The position numbers and the translations under genes were made by a program. Under the pieces are notes generated by a model. The model was not told the DNA's origin. It saw only the letters and a list, made by a program, of their open reading frames with translations, and ran no database searches. DNA of 46,559 bases from the NCBI RefSeq assembly GCF_001936475.1, contig NZ_MSPQ01000021.1, forward strand, positions 1-46,559. Direction: 5' to 3'. Below are positions 24,954-33,486 of the stretch, piece after piece. Source of the DNA: Algoriphagus marinus (GTDB lineage Bacteria; Bacteroidota; Bacteroidia; Cytophagales; Cyclobacteriaceae). Each line of letters starts with the position of its first letter. The first letter of the stretch is position 1.

Positions 24954-25913
24954 CTATTTGAGAAGAAAATCGAGGATGCGGTATTCGGCCCAAGTAAATT
25001 CTTGGGAGCGATTTACAAAGCCAGTATGACCACCAAATTTTGGCATTTCCAAAATAATTTCAGGCTTACTTTCGGCCAAGGAAACCGGATAACAAGCAGG
25101 TCCCAAAAGTGGATCATTCAAAGCATTTATGATTAATGTTGGGATTGAAATTGCCGGCATCCAGTTATCCGCACTCACACTTTGATAGAAATCATCTGCA
25201 TCTTTAAACCCATGAATCTTTGCCGTGAAAAAGGTATCAAAGGTGTCAAAGTCGTCGACCTTCTCCAACATTTCTAAATCGATCAACTCTGGAAATTGCA
25301 AAGCTTTAGCGGCCATTTTCTTCTTTAGCTTACCCAAAAATCTCTTTTTATAAAAAACGTTCCTTTTTTCCTTAAGCGTGGCAGCACTGGATGGAAGATT
25401 ACATGGGGTGGAATAAACAGCTGCTTTGACTATTCTAGCGTCAAGATCCAGCCCTTTTTCTCCCAGATATTTCAATGTTTGAGCGCCCCCCATACTAATA
25501 CCTGATAGAAAAACTGACTTGTAATCATTAGTGCTAAAGACATGCTCAATTACCGTATCGAGATCATAGCTAGCCCCGTGATGATATAGAATCGGCTTCA
25601 GATTTAGTTCTCCCCCACAGGTCCGATTATTCCAAACTAGCGCATCAATTCCATTTTGATTGAAAAGCTTCACCAATCCCATGATATAATGTCGTCCTGA
25701 ATCTCCCTCCAGACCATGGGAAAGAATAAGGAGTTTGTCACTCCCTACTTTTGACCAATCCAAATTGAGAAAATCTTCATCAGGGGTTTTTATTTTTTCG
25801 CGCTGATAGTTGACTCCCGTTACCTTTCTAAATAAACTCGGGATAATAGTCTCTAAATGACCGTTAAAAAGATAAAAAGGTGGTCCTGAATAGTTGGATT
25901 TAAGAATCGGCAT
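24954..25913 (-). CDS. YheT family alpha/beta hydrolase
   Basis: A 319-residue alpha/beta hydrolase of the YheT/ABHD1-3 group. Visible features are the N-terminal NGHLETIIPSLFR signature, the oxyanion/loop HGLEGDSGRHY, RTCGGELN, the nucleophile elbow GISMGGAQ (Ser), the acid region NALNDPLLG and the catalytic His in FGGHTGFV. Members are putative esterases with unknown natural substrates. It is a single minus-strand gene with about 150 nt upstream containing no clear promoter. Confidence 0.9.
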   Translation of the reverse strand: MPILKSNYSGPPFYLFNGHLETIIPSLFRKVTGVNYQREKIKTPDEDFLNLDWSKVGSDKLLILSHGLEGDSGRHYIMGLVKLFNQNGIDALVWNNRTCGGELNLKPILYHHGASYDLDTVIEHVFSTNDYKSVFLSGISMGGAQTLKYLGEKGLDLDARIVKAAVYSTPCNLPSSAATLKEKRNVFYKKRFLGKLKKKMAAKALQFPELIDLEMLEKVDDFDTFDTFFTAKIHGFKDADDFYQSVSADNWMPAISIPTLIINALNDPLLGPACYPVSLAESKPEIILEMPKFGGHTGFVNRSQEFTWAEYRILDFLLK

Positions 25914-26033
25914 AAAGCAGAATATAAGGAAGAAAGCTTTACAGGAAGTTCACAATTAAGTAAAGTCCACTAGCGAAACAAAATTTACTTTTGACAAACA
26001 AAGTAAAATTTCTTCATAGGGTTTAAATATTGA

Positions 26034-26057
26034 AAAATGGAGCTGCAAGTGCGCTCC
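26034..26057 (-). terminator. Terminator downstream of Hpt gene
   Basis: A GGAGC (26039-26043) / GCTCC (26053-26057) stem with a 9-nt loop, followed on the minus strand by ATTTTTC. It starts 5 nt after the Hpt stop. The stem is short, so strength is moderate. Confidence 0.55.
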
Positions 26058-26062
26058 TTTTT

Positions 26063-26410
26063 TTATTTAATCAACGATCGAGATTCACAGATTGCTGCTT
26101 CCAAAAAAGAGAATAAGACCTCTTTGTGGGCTTCAAAGACTATATCAAAGCCATTAGAATCTAAAATATCTTTTCCATTTTGGAGCTCAGCAATGATATC
26201 ATTGAAACCAAACATAGAAAGTGTTGGCTTGAGTTTATGACGGATCTGCTTAATAATTTCCTCGTTCTTGGTAATCGAAGCTTCAAGATATTTTTCCTTT
26301 AGCTCATTCAACCCTTGGTGAATTGCAGTCGTCAATTGATTTTCAAACTCGATATCACCATCAGACATTTCAGAAATGAGAGATCTAAGTTCAGGATACA
26401 TTAATTTCAT
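26063..26410 (-). CDS. Hpt-like histidine phosphotransfer protein
   Basis: A 115-residue, mostly helical single-domain protein. The motif IRHKLKPTLSMFGF matches the Hpt signature xxHxLKxxxxxxG, with His as the likely phosphorylation site. Such proteins relay phosphate between response-regulator receiver domains and kinases. No kinase or receiver gene is nearby, so partners must be encoded elsewhere. Its ATG overlaps the stop of the HI0933 flavoprotein gene by 4 nt (ATGA), which implies translational coupling. An alternative start at the fourth codon (MYPELR) exists. The low sequence conservation of Hpt domains keeps this call moderate. Confidence 0.7.
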   Translation of the reverse strand: MKLMYPELRSLISEMSDGDIEFENQLTTAIHQGLNELKEKYLEASITKNEEIIKQIRHKLKPTLSMFGFNDIIAELQNGKDILDSNGFDIVFEAHKEVLFSFLEAAICESRSLIK

Positions 26411-27621
26411 AAATCAGAAATATGGGTTGATTTTCCGGCAAGAAATCCAGTAGACCAGGCTGCTTGAAAATTAAAGCCTCCAGTGATACCGTCTATGTCT
26501 AATACTTCGCCAGAGAAATATAAATTCGGGTGATATTTACTTTCCATGGTATTCGGGTCTATTTCATCAAGTTTAATTCCTCCTGCGGTCACAAACTCCT
26601 CTTTAAATGTGGTTTTCCCTTGAATGCTCAAAGTATAGCAAAAAAGATTTTGGATCAATTTATTCAGCTGTTTTTTAGAAAGATTGTTAAAAGTTTGATC
26701 ACTTTCTATTCCCGCCTTTTCACAGAAATGCCCCCAAAGTCTGGATGGCATCTCAAAAAGTGGATGTGAAAAAACTTTTCGATTAGGGTGATTAAAGCTA
26801 TAATTCTTCAAATGTTCTTCATAATCCGTCTCTCCCAAATCGCCATTCCAATTGATTAAGGCTGTAGCCTGATAGTGCTGGTCATGAAGCCACTTGGCTC
26901 CAAAAGATGAAAGCTTCAGCACAGCCGGCCCACTTACTCCCCAATGGGTAACCAATATCGGACCTTGATAACTTAGTTTGGTACCTGCGATTTTGACAAT
27001 TCCATTCGGAACAGAGATCCCCATCAACTCTTTCAAAGTCTCTTGCGGAGTATTGAAAGTAAAAAGTGAAGGTATAGGATCAATAATACTATGATTCAAT
27101 CTCTTAAGAAAAGAGTAACTCTCTGTTTTTGGAAATCCACCTGTAGCAACAATCAACTTGTCGAATGCAAATTCACCCTGACTTGTAGACAATTTAAAGC
27201 CAGAGCTGATAGGAAGGATTTCTGATATTCCACAAGATTTAAGAATTTGAATATTCAATTTACTCGCTTCTTTCACCAGACAATCAATGATCGTTTGAGA
27301 GTCATCAGAAGTTGGAAACATCCGGCCATCTGGTTCTACTTTCAAGCTGACCCCTCGCTTTTCAAACCAAGCGATGGTGTCATTTGAGTTGAACCTTGGA
27401 AAAACTTTCTTAAGGAATTTTTCACCTCTGGGATAATTTTTGACCAATTTGGAGACCTCCATCGGCTGATGTGTGACATTACATCTTCCTCCTCCCGATA
27501 CTTTGACTTTGGATAATATTTTAGGAGATTTTTCAAAGATGGTCACCGATCTTCCCGGTCCACTTGCATGAATTGCAGCAAAAAATCCTGCAGCCCCCCC
27601 TCCTATAATTGCTATTTTCAT
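26407..27621 (-). CDS. HI0933/BaiN-type NAD(P)/FAD flavoprotein
   Basis: A 404-residue flavoprotein. The N-terminal FAD motif is IAIIGGGAAGFFAA, followed by KILSKVKVSGGGRCNVTH (the GGGRCN signature of the family), RMFPTSDDSQTI, VATGGFPKT, and the C-terminal TAGGIKLDEI and LYFSGEVLDIDGITGGFNFQ blocks. The family includes HI0933, YhiN and the bile-acid dehydroxylation reductase BaiN. The physiological substrate here is unknown. It overlaps the downstream Hpt gene by 4 nt and follows the HerA-like gene by 21 nt, so the three may form one transcript. Confidence 0.9.
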   Translation of the reverse strand: MKIAIIGGGAAGFFAAIHASGPGRSVTIFEKSPKILSKVKVSGGGRCNVTHQPMEVSKLVKNYPRGEKFLKKVFPRFNSNDTIAWFEKRGVSLKVEPDGRMFPTSDDSQTIIDCLVKEASKLNIQILKSCGISEILPISSGFKLSTSQGEFAFDKLIVATGGFPKTESYSFLKRLNHSIIDPIPSLFTFNTPQETLKELMGISVPNGIVKIAGTKLSYQGPILVTHWGVSGPAVLKLSSFGAKWLHDQHYQATALINWNGDLGETDYEEHLKNYSFNHPNRKVFSHPLFEMPSRLWGHFCEKAGIESDQTFNNLSKKQLNKLIQNLFCYTLSIQGKTTFKEEFVTAGGIKLDEIDPNTMESKYHPNLYFSGEVLDIDGITGGFNFQAAWSTGFLAGKSTHISDL

Positions 27622-27642
27622 GGATTCCCGAGCAATCAGCTA

Positions 27643-29172
27643 TTAACGTTTTCTTGAAAAAGACCCCAAAATCCCTCGAGTCAACTCTCTGAAAATAGTC
27701 CTTCCAAGTTGTCTTACCATGGTATTCTTGCTCAATTCCTCGATAAGTGACTCTTCTTCTTTTGCCTTGGATCTAGGTAGAGATGGCTTGGGCAAAGTGG
27801 CTTTTTGCTGCTCTTCTTCTACTTGGATCATCTTTTTCTCAAGCATTTCAAATGCACTCTCCCGGTCTATGTCTTGATTGTATTTGTTTACTAATTTAGA
27901 ATTAGACACTAAATCTAGGATCTCTGAATTTTCCAGAATATCCATTCGAGTGATTGGTGCTCTCACCAAAGTGTGCGCTAGAGGGGTTGGGATCCCTTTT
28001 TCATTCAATGCTGTCACTAATGCCTCACCGATACCCATTGCCGTAAGGACCTCTGAAGTCTTGTAAAAAGGCGAATCAGGATAGTTTTCTGCAGTTTTTG
28101 AAATCGCCTTTCGATCTTTTGCAGTAAAAGCTCTCAAAGCATGCTGAACTTTCAGGCCAAGCTGACCAAGAATATTCTCAGGTACATCAGTTGGTGTCTG
28201 TGTACAAAAGTAAACCCCCACTCCTTTTGATCTTATAAGTTTTACAATTGCCTCAATTTTCTCCAATAAATCATTAGAGGCATTCGAAAAGACCAAATGT
28301 GCCTCATCAATAAATAAACAAAGCTTTGGCTGATCAGCATCTCCCTGCTCAGGAAATGTCTCATAAATCTCCGAAAGCAAACTTAACATAAAGGTAGAAA
28401 AGAGCTTAGGACGATTTTGAATATCAGTCAATCGAATAACAGAAATCACTCCTTTTCCATTTTCTGTACGGACGAAGTCCTCAACATCAAAAGATCTCTC
28501 CCCAAAAAATTCTTCTGCACCCTGCTGCTCAAGCTCGATGATCTTTCGCATGATCGTATTGACAGAAGCAGAAGATACTTGACCAAACTCCTTTTGAATC
28601 GCTTCTTTTCCCTCGTTCGTGATGAACTGAAGTACACGTTTCATGTCTTTCAAATCAAGAAGTGGAAGATGATTAACATCACAATACCTAAAAATCAGTG
28701 AAATAACTCCACGCTGGGTATCATTCAATTCAAGAATTTGAGAAATAAGTACCGGCCCAAATTCAGAAACCGTTGCTTTCAACTTAACGCCTTTCTCATT
28801 TGAAATGGACATGAGTTCAACTGGCAATCCCATTGGATCATAATCGACTCCAATGACCTCAGACCTCTTTTTGATAAAATCATTTGCTGTTCCAGGTTTA
28901 GCCAGACCGGAAAGGTCGCCTTTCAAATCCATCAAAACAGAAGGAATTCCCTTCAATGATAGCTGTTCTGCAATGACCTGAAGTGTTTTAGTTTTTCCTG
29001 TTCCGGTAGCTCCGGCTATCAAGCCATGACGGTTAAGGGTTTTAAGCGGAATTTTAATTTGGGCTCCATTTATGGATTCCCCGTCCAGGATTCCGGTACC
29101 CAAAATGATAAAGTCCTTCTTATATACCTGACCATCAGCCAAGGTAGAGATGAATTTTTCTGTATTGCTCAT
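27643..29172 (-). CDS. HerA-like helicase-domain ATPase (DUF853)
   Basis: A 509-residue P-loop ATPase of the HerA/FtsK superfamily, bacterial DUF853 group. Walker A GATGTGKTKT is at residues 54-63, Walker B reads LCLFIDEAHLVF at about 283-294, and the sensor-like YFCTQTPTDVPENILGQLG block follows. The C-terminus carries a Glu/Lys-rich coiled segment and a basic end (GILGSFSRKR). This group is widely conserved as a housekeeping gene of unclear role. It lacks the NurA nuclease neighbour of archaeal HerA, and no defence partner such as Sir2 is adjacent, so a defence role is not suggested. Confidence 0.88.
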   Translation of the reverse strand: MSNTEKFISTLADGQVYKKDFIILGTGILDGESINGAQIKIPLKTLNRHGLIAGATGTGKTKTLQVIAEQLSLKGIPSVLMDLKGDLSGLAKPGTANDFIKKRSEVIGVDYDPMGLPVELMSISNEKGVKLKATVSEFGPVLISQILELNDTQRGVISLIFRYCDVNHLPLLDLKDMKRVLQFITNEGKEAIQKEFGQVSSASVNTIMRKIIELEQQGAEEFFGERSFDVEDFVRTENGKGVISVIRLTDIQNRPKLFSTFMLSLLSEIYETFPEQGDADQPKLCLFIDEAHLVFSNASNDLLEKIEAIVKLIRSKGVGVYFCTQTPTDVPENILGQLGLKVQHALRAFTAKDRKAISKTAENYPDSPFYKTSEVLTAMGIGEALVTALNEKGIPTPLAHTLVRAPITRMDILENSEILDLVSNSKLVNKYNQDIDRESAFEMLEKKMIQVEEEQQKATLPKPSLPRSKAKEEESLIEELSKNTMVRQLGRTIFRELTRGILGSFSRKR

Positions 29173-29200
29173 TTCATTTTTCTTTAAAAATTTAAACTAC

Positions 29201-29235
29201 AAAAAAAACCTTGATGCCAAGAGCAAAAAGGTTTT
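29201..29235 (-). terminator. Terminator downstream of DUF4332 gene
   Basis: Stem AAAACCTT (29205-29212) / AAGGTTTT (29228-29235) with an inner partially paired loop, followed on the minus strand by eight U. It lies 25 nt after the DUF4332 stop. Confidence 0.65.
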
Positions 29236-29260
29236 CAAATGAAAAAGGTATTGTAATTAA

Positions 29261-29668
29261 TTAGTATGTCACCATTGGAGCAAGTTCTTTGGCTTGAGCG
29301 ATGAAGTCTTGAATCTTAGACAAAGCAGGAACTGCCTTTGTAAGTCCTTTCTCTTCTTGTGTTTTTGTCAAAGCCGCATGCAGGTTTTCAGCGTTTCGGT
29401 TTCTCAATTCTTTTACGGTATCCACTCCTGCTGCTTTCAAAAGCTCTGCAAATTGACTTGCAACACCTTTGATTCTAAATAGGTCAGCCATATTTACCCA
29501 ATCCAAAATTTTACCCTCATCTATTCCTGAAGCTTCAGCAATTGATTTTCTTCCTGATTTAGACGCTCCTTTTTCAAGAAGACCTTCGATGGTTGATATT
29601 CCGGCATCGGAAAGTTTTCCTTTGTATACTTCGCCGATTCCTTCGATCATTGTAATTGCTTGTGCCAT
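29261..29668 (-). CDS. DUF4332 helix-hairpin-helix protein
   Basis: A 135-residue protein with two successive helix-hairpin-helix units: IEGIGEVYKGKLSDAGISTIEGLLEKG near the N-terminus (residues about 8-34) and FRIKGVASQFAELLKAAGVDTVKELRN in the middle (about 62-88). This is the DUF4332 pattern. Such units resemble those in DNA polymerase and NAD-dependent ligase and often bind DNA without sequence preference. The function is unknown. It is a single gene with its own terminator, divergent from the secreted DnaJ-type gene across about 165 nt. Confidence 0.82.
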   Translation of the reverse strand: MAQAITMIEGIGEVYKGKLSDAGISTIEGLLEKGASKSGRKSIAEASGIDEGKILDWVNMADLFRIKGVASQFAELLKAAGVDTVKELRNRNAENLHAALTKTQEEKGLTKAVPALSKIQDFIAQAKELAPMVTY

Positions 29669-29834
29669 GTTTCTTTTGGTGTTTATGATTATTGTAAAAC
29701 TTAATTTTTGAATGAATCCCTAAAATAAAGACAATTTTTAATTTCCAAAACCCAAATAAGAATTTGGGAAAAGAAATATCGATTTGTAAACATTAACTTT
29801 ACATACTCATTAATACTCTTTTTATTTGGTTTCA

Positions 29835-30560
29835 ATGATCCGAAAATTAACCTTGAAAAGCCCCCTCAAGTCTCCCGCGTTATTCCTTTTGATTGCTTTT
29901 GCATTTTGCCTTACCCATTTTGCCAATGCTCAGATTAGTCCAAACCTAGGGCAAACCGACCGTTGGATGAAAGGTGCTCAGGCTGCGATGGAACGAAATG
30001 AGTATGAAACAGCTAACTCAATTTTCAGAGACCTCATAGATTCTGGACTCCCCCTACCTGAAGAAATGCCTTATTTCTTCGCCGAGACGCTTTTTGAGTT
30101 GAAGCAATATGACAATAGTGCAAACTTTCTAAACAAGTATCTAGAGCTAAGTGGATTTGCCGGTGATCATTATCAGGGTGCTCAGGAATTACAAAAAAAA
30201 TTAGCCGGTCCATTAAATGAAATCAAAGTTTGTCAACTCTGTGACCGAAGAGGGTACAGATATAAAGTATGCTTTACCTGCGAAGGTGCAAGACAGATTG
30301 AGCAAGACTGTGACTATTGCAAGGCAAAAGGCGTAGTAGGTTGCAGTCGATGCAGTGGATCAGGAATGATCACACGTGTCAATATCTTTAAAATCGTAGA
30401 ATATTTCGAGTGTGAACGCTGCAATGGAAATGGAAGATTGACTTGTCCTGTTTGTGAAGGAAGTCTAAAAGAGGTTAGTTCTTGTAGAACCTGTAACGGA
30501 AGCGGAAAACTATCCTCTGAAAATCTTTGCGATCATAAGGAAGAGTCCCACGTTCATTAA
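29835..30560 (+). CDS. Secreted protein with DnaJ-type cysteine-rich zinc finger
   Basis: A protein of about 241 residues. A signal peptide (about 1-33) ends in FANAQ. A TPR-like helical stretch follows (about 40-130: AQAAMERNEYETANSIFRDLI, FFAETLFELKQYDNSANFL). The C-terminal half is rich in CxxC pairs: CQLCDRRG, CFTCEGA, CDYCKAKG, CSRCSGSG, CERCNGNG, CPVCEG, CRTCNGSG, the CxxCxGxG pattern of the DnaJ zinc-binding region. No J domain or DnaJ C-terminal domain is present. Its export to an oxidising compartment is unusual for such a finger. The ATG at 29835 is preferred over the TTG at 29826. Confidence 0.8.
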   Translation: MIRKLTLKSPLKSPALFLLIAFAFCLTHFANAQISPNLGQTDRWMKGAQAAMERNEYETANSIFRDLIDSGLPLPEEMPYFFAETLFELKQYDNSANFLNKYLELSGFAGDHYQGAQELQKKLAGPLNEIKVCQLCDRRGYRYKVCFTCEGARQIEQDCDYCKAKGVVGCSRCSGSGMITRVNIFKIVEYFECERCNGNGRLTCPVCEGSLKEVSSCRTCNGSGKLSSENLCDHKEESHVH

Positions 30561-30597
30561 CAAAAAAAGACCGGTCTGAGACTGGTCTTTTTTTGTT
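30560..30597. terminator. Bidirectional terminator
   Basis: The near-perfect inverted repeat AACAAAAAAAGACCGGTC / GACTGGTCTTTTTTTGTT with a 3-nt loop lies between two convergent genes. It has A-run and T-run on both sides, so it can end transcription from both. Confidence 0.85.
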
Positions 30598-30612
30598 AAT
30601 GAATTTTTGAGA

Positions 30613-31215
30613 TTACTTGCAATACTTTTTGAAAGCTTCTGCTGCACCAGGATATTCCAACGCCGAGCTCAGTTGAAAATCCTCACAAGCTCCTTTGACA
30701 TTTTTTATTCCAATTTTCAATAATCCGCGATTGTAATAAGCCTGACCGAAATCTTTGTCCAAAGTGATTGCATTACTGTATGCTTTCAAAGCATCATCTG
30801 TTTTTCCCATCTGATGCAATGCTCTGGCTTTCATAAATGAAGCCATTGCCGGAGCACCGGGAATATCTGCTGCCCTATTAGAAAATAATAATGCGTTGGT
30901 AAAATTTTTCTCCTTATGATGAAGATTTGCCAGGCTTAATAGAACTTGAAAGTTATTTGGATCCAAATCCAAAGCTGCTTCAAAGTCAGATTTAGCTTCT
31001 TCAAAATTACCCAATTCTTCATATGCTCGACCTCTATGATATAAGACTCTCACATCATTAGGAGCATATTTCAATTCATTTGAATATTCGTTGATTGCTT
31101 GATCAAACTGAGAATCATTGTAATACTTATCTCCATTACTTACATTGTTTTCACTACAGGAAAAGACAAAGAGGCTGGAAATCAAAGAAATAACTACTAG
31201 GGTACTTTTTTTCAT
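30613..31215 (-). CDS. TPR-repeat lipoprotein
   Basis: A 200-residue protein. A lipoprotein signal peptide ends in LFVFSC (Cys20). At least four TPR units follow, each with the A/G-x-Y/F...A pattern (YYNDSQFDQAINEYSNEL, HRGRAYEELGNFEEAKSDFE, NLHHKEKNFTNALLFSNRA, ARALHQMGKTDDALKAYSNA, YYNRGLLKIGIKNVKGACED). TPRs mediate protein-protein contacts; the role here is unknown. It lies 10 nt after dapD on the same strand and is probably co-transcribed. Confidence 0.85.
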   Translation of the reverse strand: MKKSTLVVISLISSLFVFSCSENNVSNGDKYYNDSQFDQAINEYSNELKYAPNDVRVLYHRGRAYEELGNFEEAKSDFEAALDLDPNNFQVLLSLANLHHKEKNFTNALLFSNRAADIPGAPAMASFMKARALHQMGKTDDALKAYSNAITLDKDFGQAYYNRGLLKIGIKNVKGACEDFQLSSALEYPGAAEAFKKYCK

Positions 31216-31225
31216 TTGAGTTGGT

Positions 31226-32041
31226 TTAGACTGCTACACTGTTGTCTCGAAGCGCATCATTGAGGGAAGTCTTGAGATCAGTGGAGGCCTTACGCTGGCC
31301 TATAATTAAGGCACATGGCACTTGAAAGGTTCCGGAGGCAAAGGTTTTGGGAATAGTACCCGGGATCACTACTGATCTTTCCGGCACATATCCTTTGTAC
31401 TCCACAGGTTCTGGCCCTGTCACATCGATGATTTTTGAACTAGCTGTCAGCGTTACTCCTGCTCCGATTACTGCTTGCTTACCGATTCGAACACCCTCTA
31501 CTATGATTGCTCTTGAACCAATAAATGCTCCATCCTCTATGATCACAGGTGCTGCTTGCACAGGCTCTAATACCCCACCAATACCTACTCCACCACTCAA
31601 ATGAACGTCCTTGCCAATTTGCGCGCAAGATCCTACAGTTGCCCAAGTGTCAACCATCGTGCCACTGTCTACATAAGCTCCGATATTAACATAACTTGGC
31701 ATCATCACTACTCCACTTGCCAAATAAGCACCATACCTCGCTACTGCGTGCGGAACAACTCTCACGCCTTGCTTTGCATAGTTTGATTTCAAGGCCATTT
31801 TATCGTGAAACTCAAAAGGTCCAACTTCAATTGTCTCCATCTTTTGAATAGGGAAATACAGGATCACTGCCTTTTTCACCCAGTCATTTACCTTCCAAGA
31901 ACCATCACCTACTGGTTCAGCAACTCTCAAAACTCCGGAATCCAGATCCGCAATGATAGTTTTAATCGCAATTTGAGTTTCTTTTTCTTTCAATAATTCT
32001 CGGTTATCCCAAGCTTTTTCAATGATTGTTCTGAGTTCCAT
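31226..32041 (-). CDS. dapD: 2,3,4,5-tetrahydropyridine-2,6-dicarboxylate N-succinyltransferase
   Basis: This enzyme succinylates tetrahydrodipicolinate using succinyl-CoA in the lysine/diaminopimelate pathway. The 271-residue protein has an N-terminal helical domain (IEKAWDNRELL) and a left-handed beta-helix built from hexapeptide repeats (ARYGAYLASGVVMMPSYVN, NIGAYVDSGTMVDTWATVGS, SGGVGIGGVLEP, IVEGVRIGKQAVIGAGV), then the C-terminal GTIPKTFASGTFQVPCA. All are standard DapD blocks. Its start is 20 nt from the divergent glycosyltransferase gene, so the two promoters must overlap or lie within coding DNA. Confidence 0.96.
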   Translation of the reverse strand: MELRTIIEKAWDNRELLKEKETQIAIKTIIADLDSGVLRVAEPVGDGSWKVNDWVKKAVILYFPIQKMETIEVGPFEFHDKMALKSNYAKQGVRVVPHAVARYGAYLASGVVMMPSYVNIGAYVDSGTMVDTWATVGSCAQIGKDVHLSGGVGIGGVLEPVQAAPVIIEDGAFIGSRAIIVEGVRIGKQAVIGAGVTLTASSKIIDVTGPEPVEYKGYVPERSVVIPGTIPKTFASGTFQVPCALIIGQRKASTDLKTSLNDALRDNSVAV

Positions 32042-32061
32042 ATTTTTGGTTAGTTTCGTTT

Positions 32062-33189
32062 ATGAGTGAAAATTCCGCTTCGCGAATACCCATTCTTATT
32101 GCTTCTTCCCTCAAACCAACCCATGATTCACGGGTTTGGGAGAAGCTTGGTATTTCGCTGCGTGAAACAAATAAATACGAATTAAACATCATAGGCTTTT
32201 CTACTAAAAAGGAAGAAAAGATCGAAAGTGTTAAGTTTTATTCTTCTTTCGCCCGTCCCGGCTCAAAGCTTTCCCGCATCCTGTCACTTGTTCGGTTTAC
32301 AAAAATCCTCTTTCGAGTCCGACCGAAAATTCTCATTTGTTGTACCTACGAATACTTACGCATCGCCTCTTTTTTCAAAAATCGGATTGGGTATAAACTT
32401 GTCTATGATGTACAGGAAAACTATGCAGCAAACCTGAATCTGAATCCAACATTGTCTTCCTCGCAAAAATCAAAAGCAGCAAAGTTGATTCGAAAAATGG
32501 AAGACGTAAAAGGAATTGATTTGTACTTTTTAGCTGAACGATGCTATCAAAATGAGATGCCTGAAAAATCTCCGTTTCTAATTTTGGAGAATAAATTCAA
32601 GGGTGAAATACTTGAAAAATCCGATTTGGTTTTGAGTAAAAAAGATAAGTTTTCATTCCTGATTTCAGGCACTATTACTCCGGCTTTTGGGATTTTTGAT
32701 GGGATCGTTTGGTTCAAAGAAATTCTAAAAAAATACCCCAAATCTTCACTCCATATTATCGGTCATGTTCCGCTACGGAGTTTTGAAATTGAACTGGAAA
32801 AACTAACTGAAAACAGTCCTCAAATCAGCATTCAAACCAGTCAGATTCCAATCGATCATCAGGAAATTATGCAGGCCTTTTCTTCGGTTGATTTCTGCCT
32901 TTTACCCTATCAAAATCATCCGGAGATTTGGGATAAAATGCCGACCAAATTATTTGAAGCAGCTGCTTTAGGTGTTCCTGTTTTGATTTCACCTAACACA
33001 AAATGGGAGGAATTTTTAAAAGACTTTTCCGGAGGATGTTCCATTGATTTTTCAAAACCCAAGCTTGCAATTTCACAATTCGACCAAGCGATCCAACAAA
33101 CTTTTTTTACTGCCAATCCAAGCCCTTCCATTCTTTGGAATTCCCAAGAAGCCGATTTTTTATCGGCAATCGAAAATCTCCTTTCCTAA
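32062..33189 (+). CDS. Glycosyltransferase, GT-B fold (GT4-like)
   Basis: A 375-residue protein without membrane segments. The N-terminal Rossmann-type half includes SSLKPTHDSRVWEKLG and VRPKILICCTYEYLRIA, then KLVYDVQENYAANL. The C-terminal half has ISGTITPAFGIFDGIVWFKEI, HIIGHVP and the nucleotide-sugar-binding stretch KLFEAAALGVPVLISPN, with the E...A.G.P pattern of family GT4. The acceptor and sugar are unknown; a role in surface polysaccharide is likely. It is an isolated gene, divergent from dapD and followed by the putative replication origin. Confidence 0.82.
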   Translation: MSENSASRIPILIASSLKPTHDSRVWEKLGISLRETNKYELNIIGFSTKKEEKIESVKFYSSFARPGSKLSRILSLVRFTKILFRVRPKILICCTYEYLRIASFFKNRIGYKLVYDVQENYAANLNLNPTLSSSQKSKAAKLIRKMEDVKGIDLYFLAERCYQNEMPEKSPFLILENKFKGEILEKSDLVLSKKDKFSFLISGTITPAFGIFDGIVWFKEILKKYPKSSLHIIGHVPLRSFEIELEKLTENSPQISIQTSQIPIDHQEIMQAFSSVDFCLLPYQNHPEIWDKMPTKLFEAAALGVPVLISPNTKWEEFLKDFSGGCSIDFSKPKLAISQFDQAIQQTFFTANPSPSILWNSQEADFLSAIENLLS

Positions 33190-33197
33190 AATCAAAT

Positions 33198-33225
33198 CGT
33201 GGATAAACTCCAAAAGTTATCCACT
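33198..33225. promoter_or_regulatory. Inverted pair of DnaA-box-like sites
   Basis: TTATCCACG on the minus strand and TTATCCACT on the plus strand, facing each other across 10 nt. Each differs from TTATCCACA only in the last base. Confidence 0.5.
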
Positions 33226-33418
33226 CATGCCCAATTCTTGACACTCGATTCCTGAGATTGGAAACTCCATTTTCAAAAGTCATTTTTTAAAATGGAAGCT
33301 AGACTTCCTTAATTCCATCATTCAGTTATTTGATTATAAATGCTTTCTGATTTTTTTTAAGTCTTGTCTAAATTTATATTTCGTAAAATCTAAATCGGTG
33401 CGCACAACTAATTTCAGG

Positions 33419-33427
33419 TTATCCACA
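33419..33427 (+). promoter_or_regulatory. Perfect DnaA box TTATCCACA
   Basis: An exact match to the consensus DnaA-binding 9-mer, 11 nt from a 47-bp tract of very low GC. Confidence 0.55.
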
Positions 33428-33454
33428 GTCCTTTTAGCTTCTTATAAATATTAT

Positions 33455-33470
33455 TTTAGATATAGCTAAA
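33455..33470. promoter_or_regulatory. Putative DtxR/MntR operator
   Basis: The inverted repeat TTTAG-ATATAG-CTAAA lies 8 nt upstream of the -7 element of the regulator gene. A further TTTAGC half-site is at 33433-33438. Resemblance to DtxR-family TTAG...CTAA operators and position suggest autoregulation; this is inference. Confidence 0.4.
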
Positions 33471-33478
33471 TTATTTTT

Positions 33479-33486
33479 TATATTTG
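33479..33486 (+). promoter_or_regulatory. -7 element of metal-uptake operon promoter
   Basis: TATATTTG matches TAnnTTTG 24 nt before the regulator's TTG start. No TTTG is seen at -33, where the putative operator lies, which would fit a repressed or atypical promoter. Confidence 0.45.

Noticed and set aside
27643..29172. HerA-like ATPase as part of a defence system
   Set aside because: No Sir2, NurA or DUF4297-type partner is adjacent, and the sequence matches the widespread housekeeping DUF853 group.
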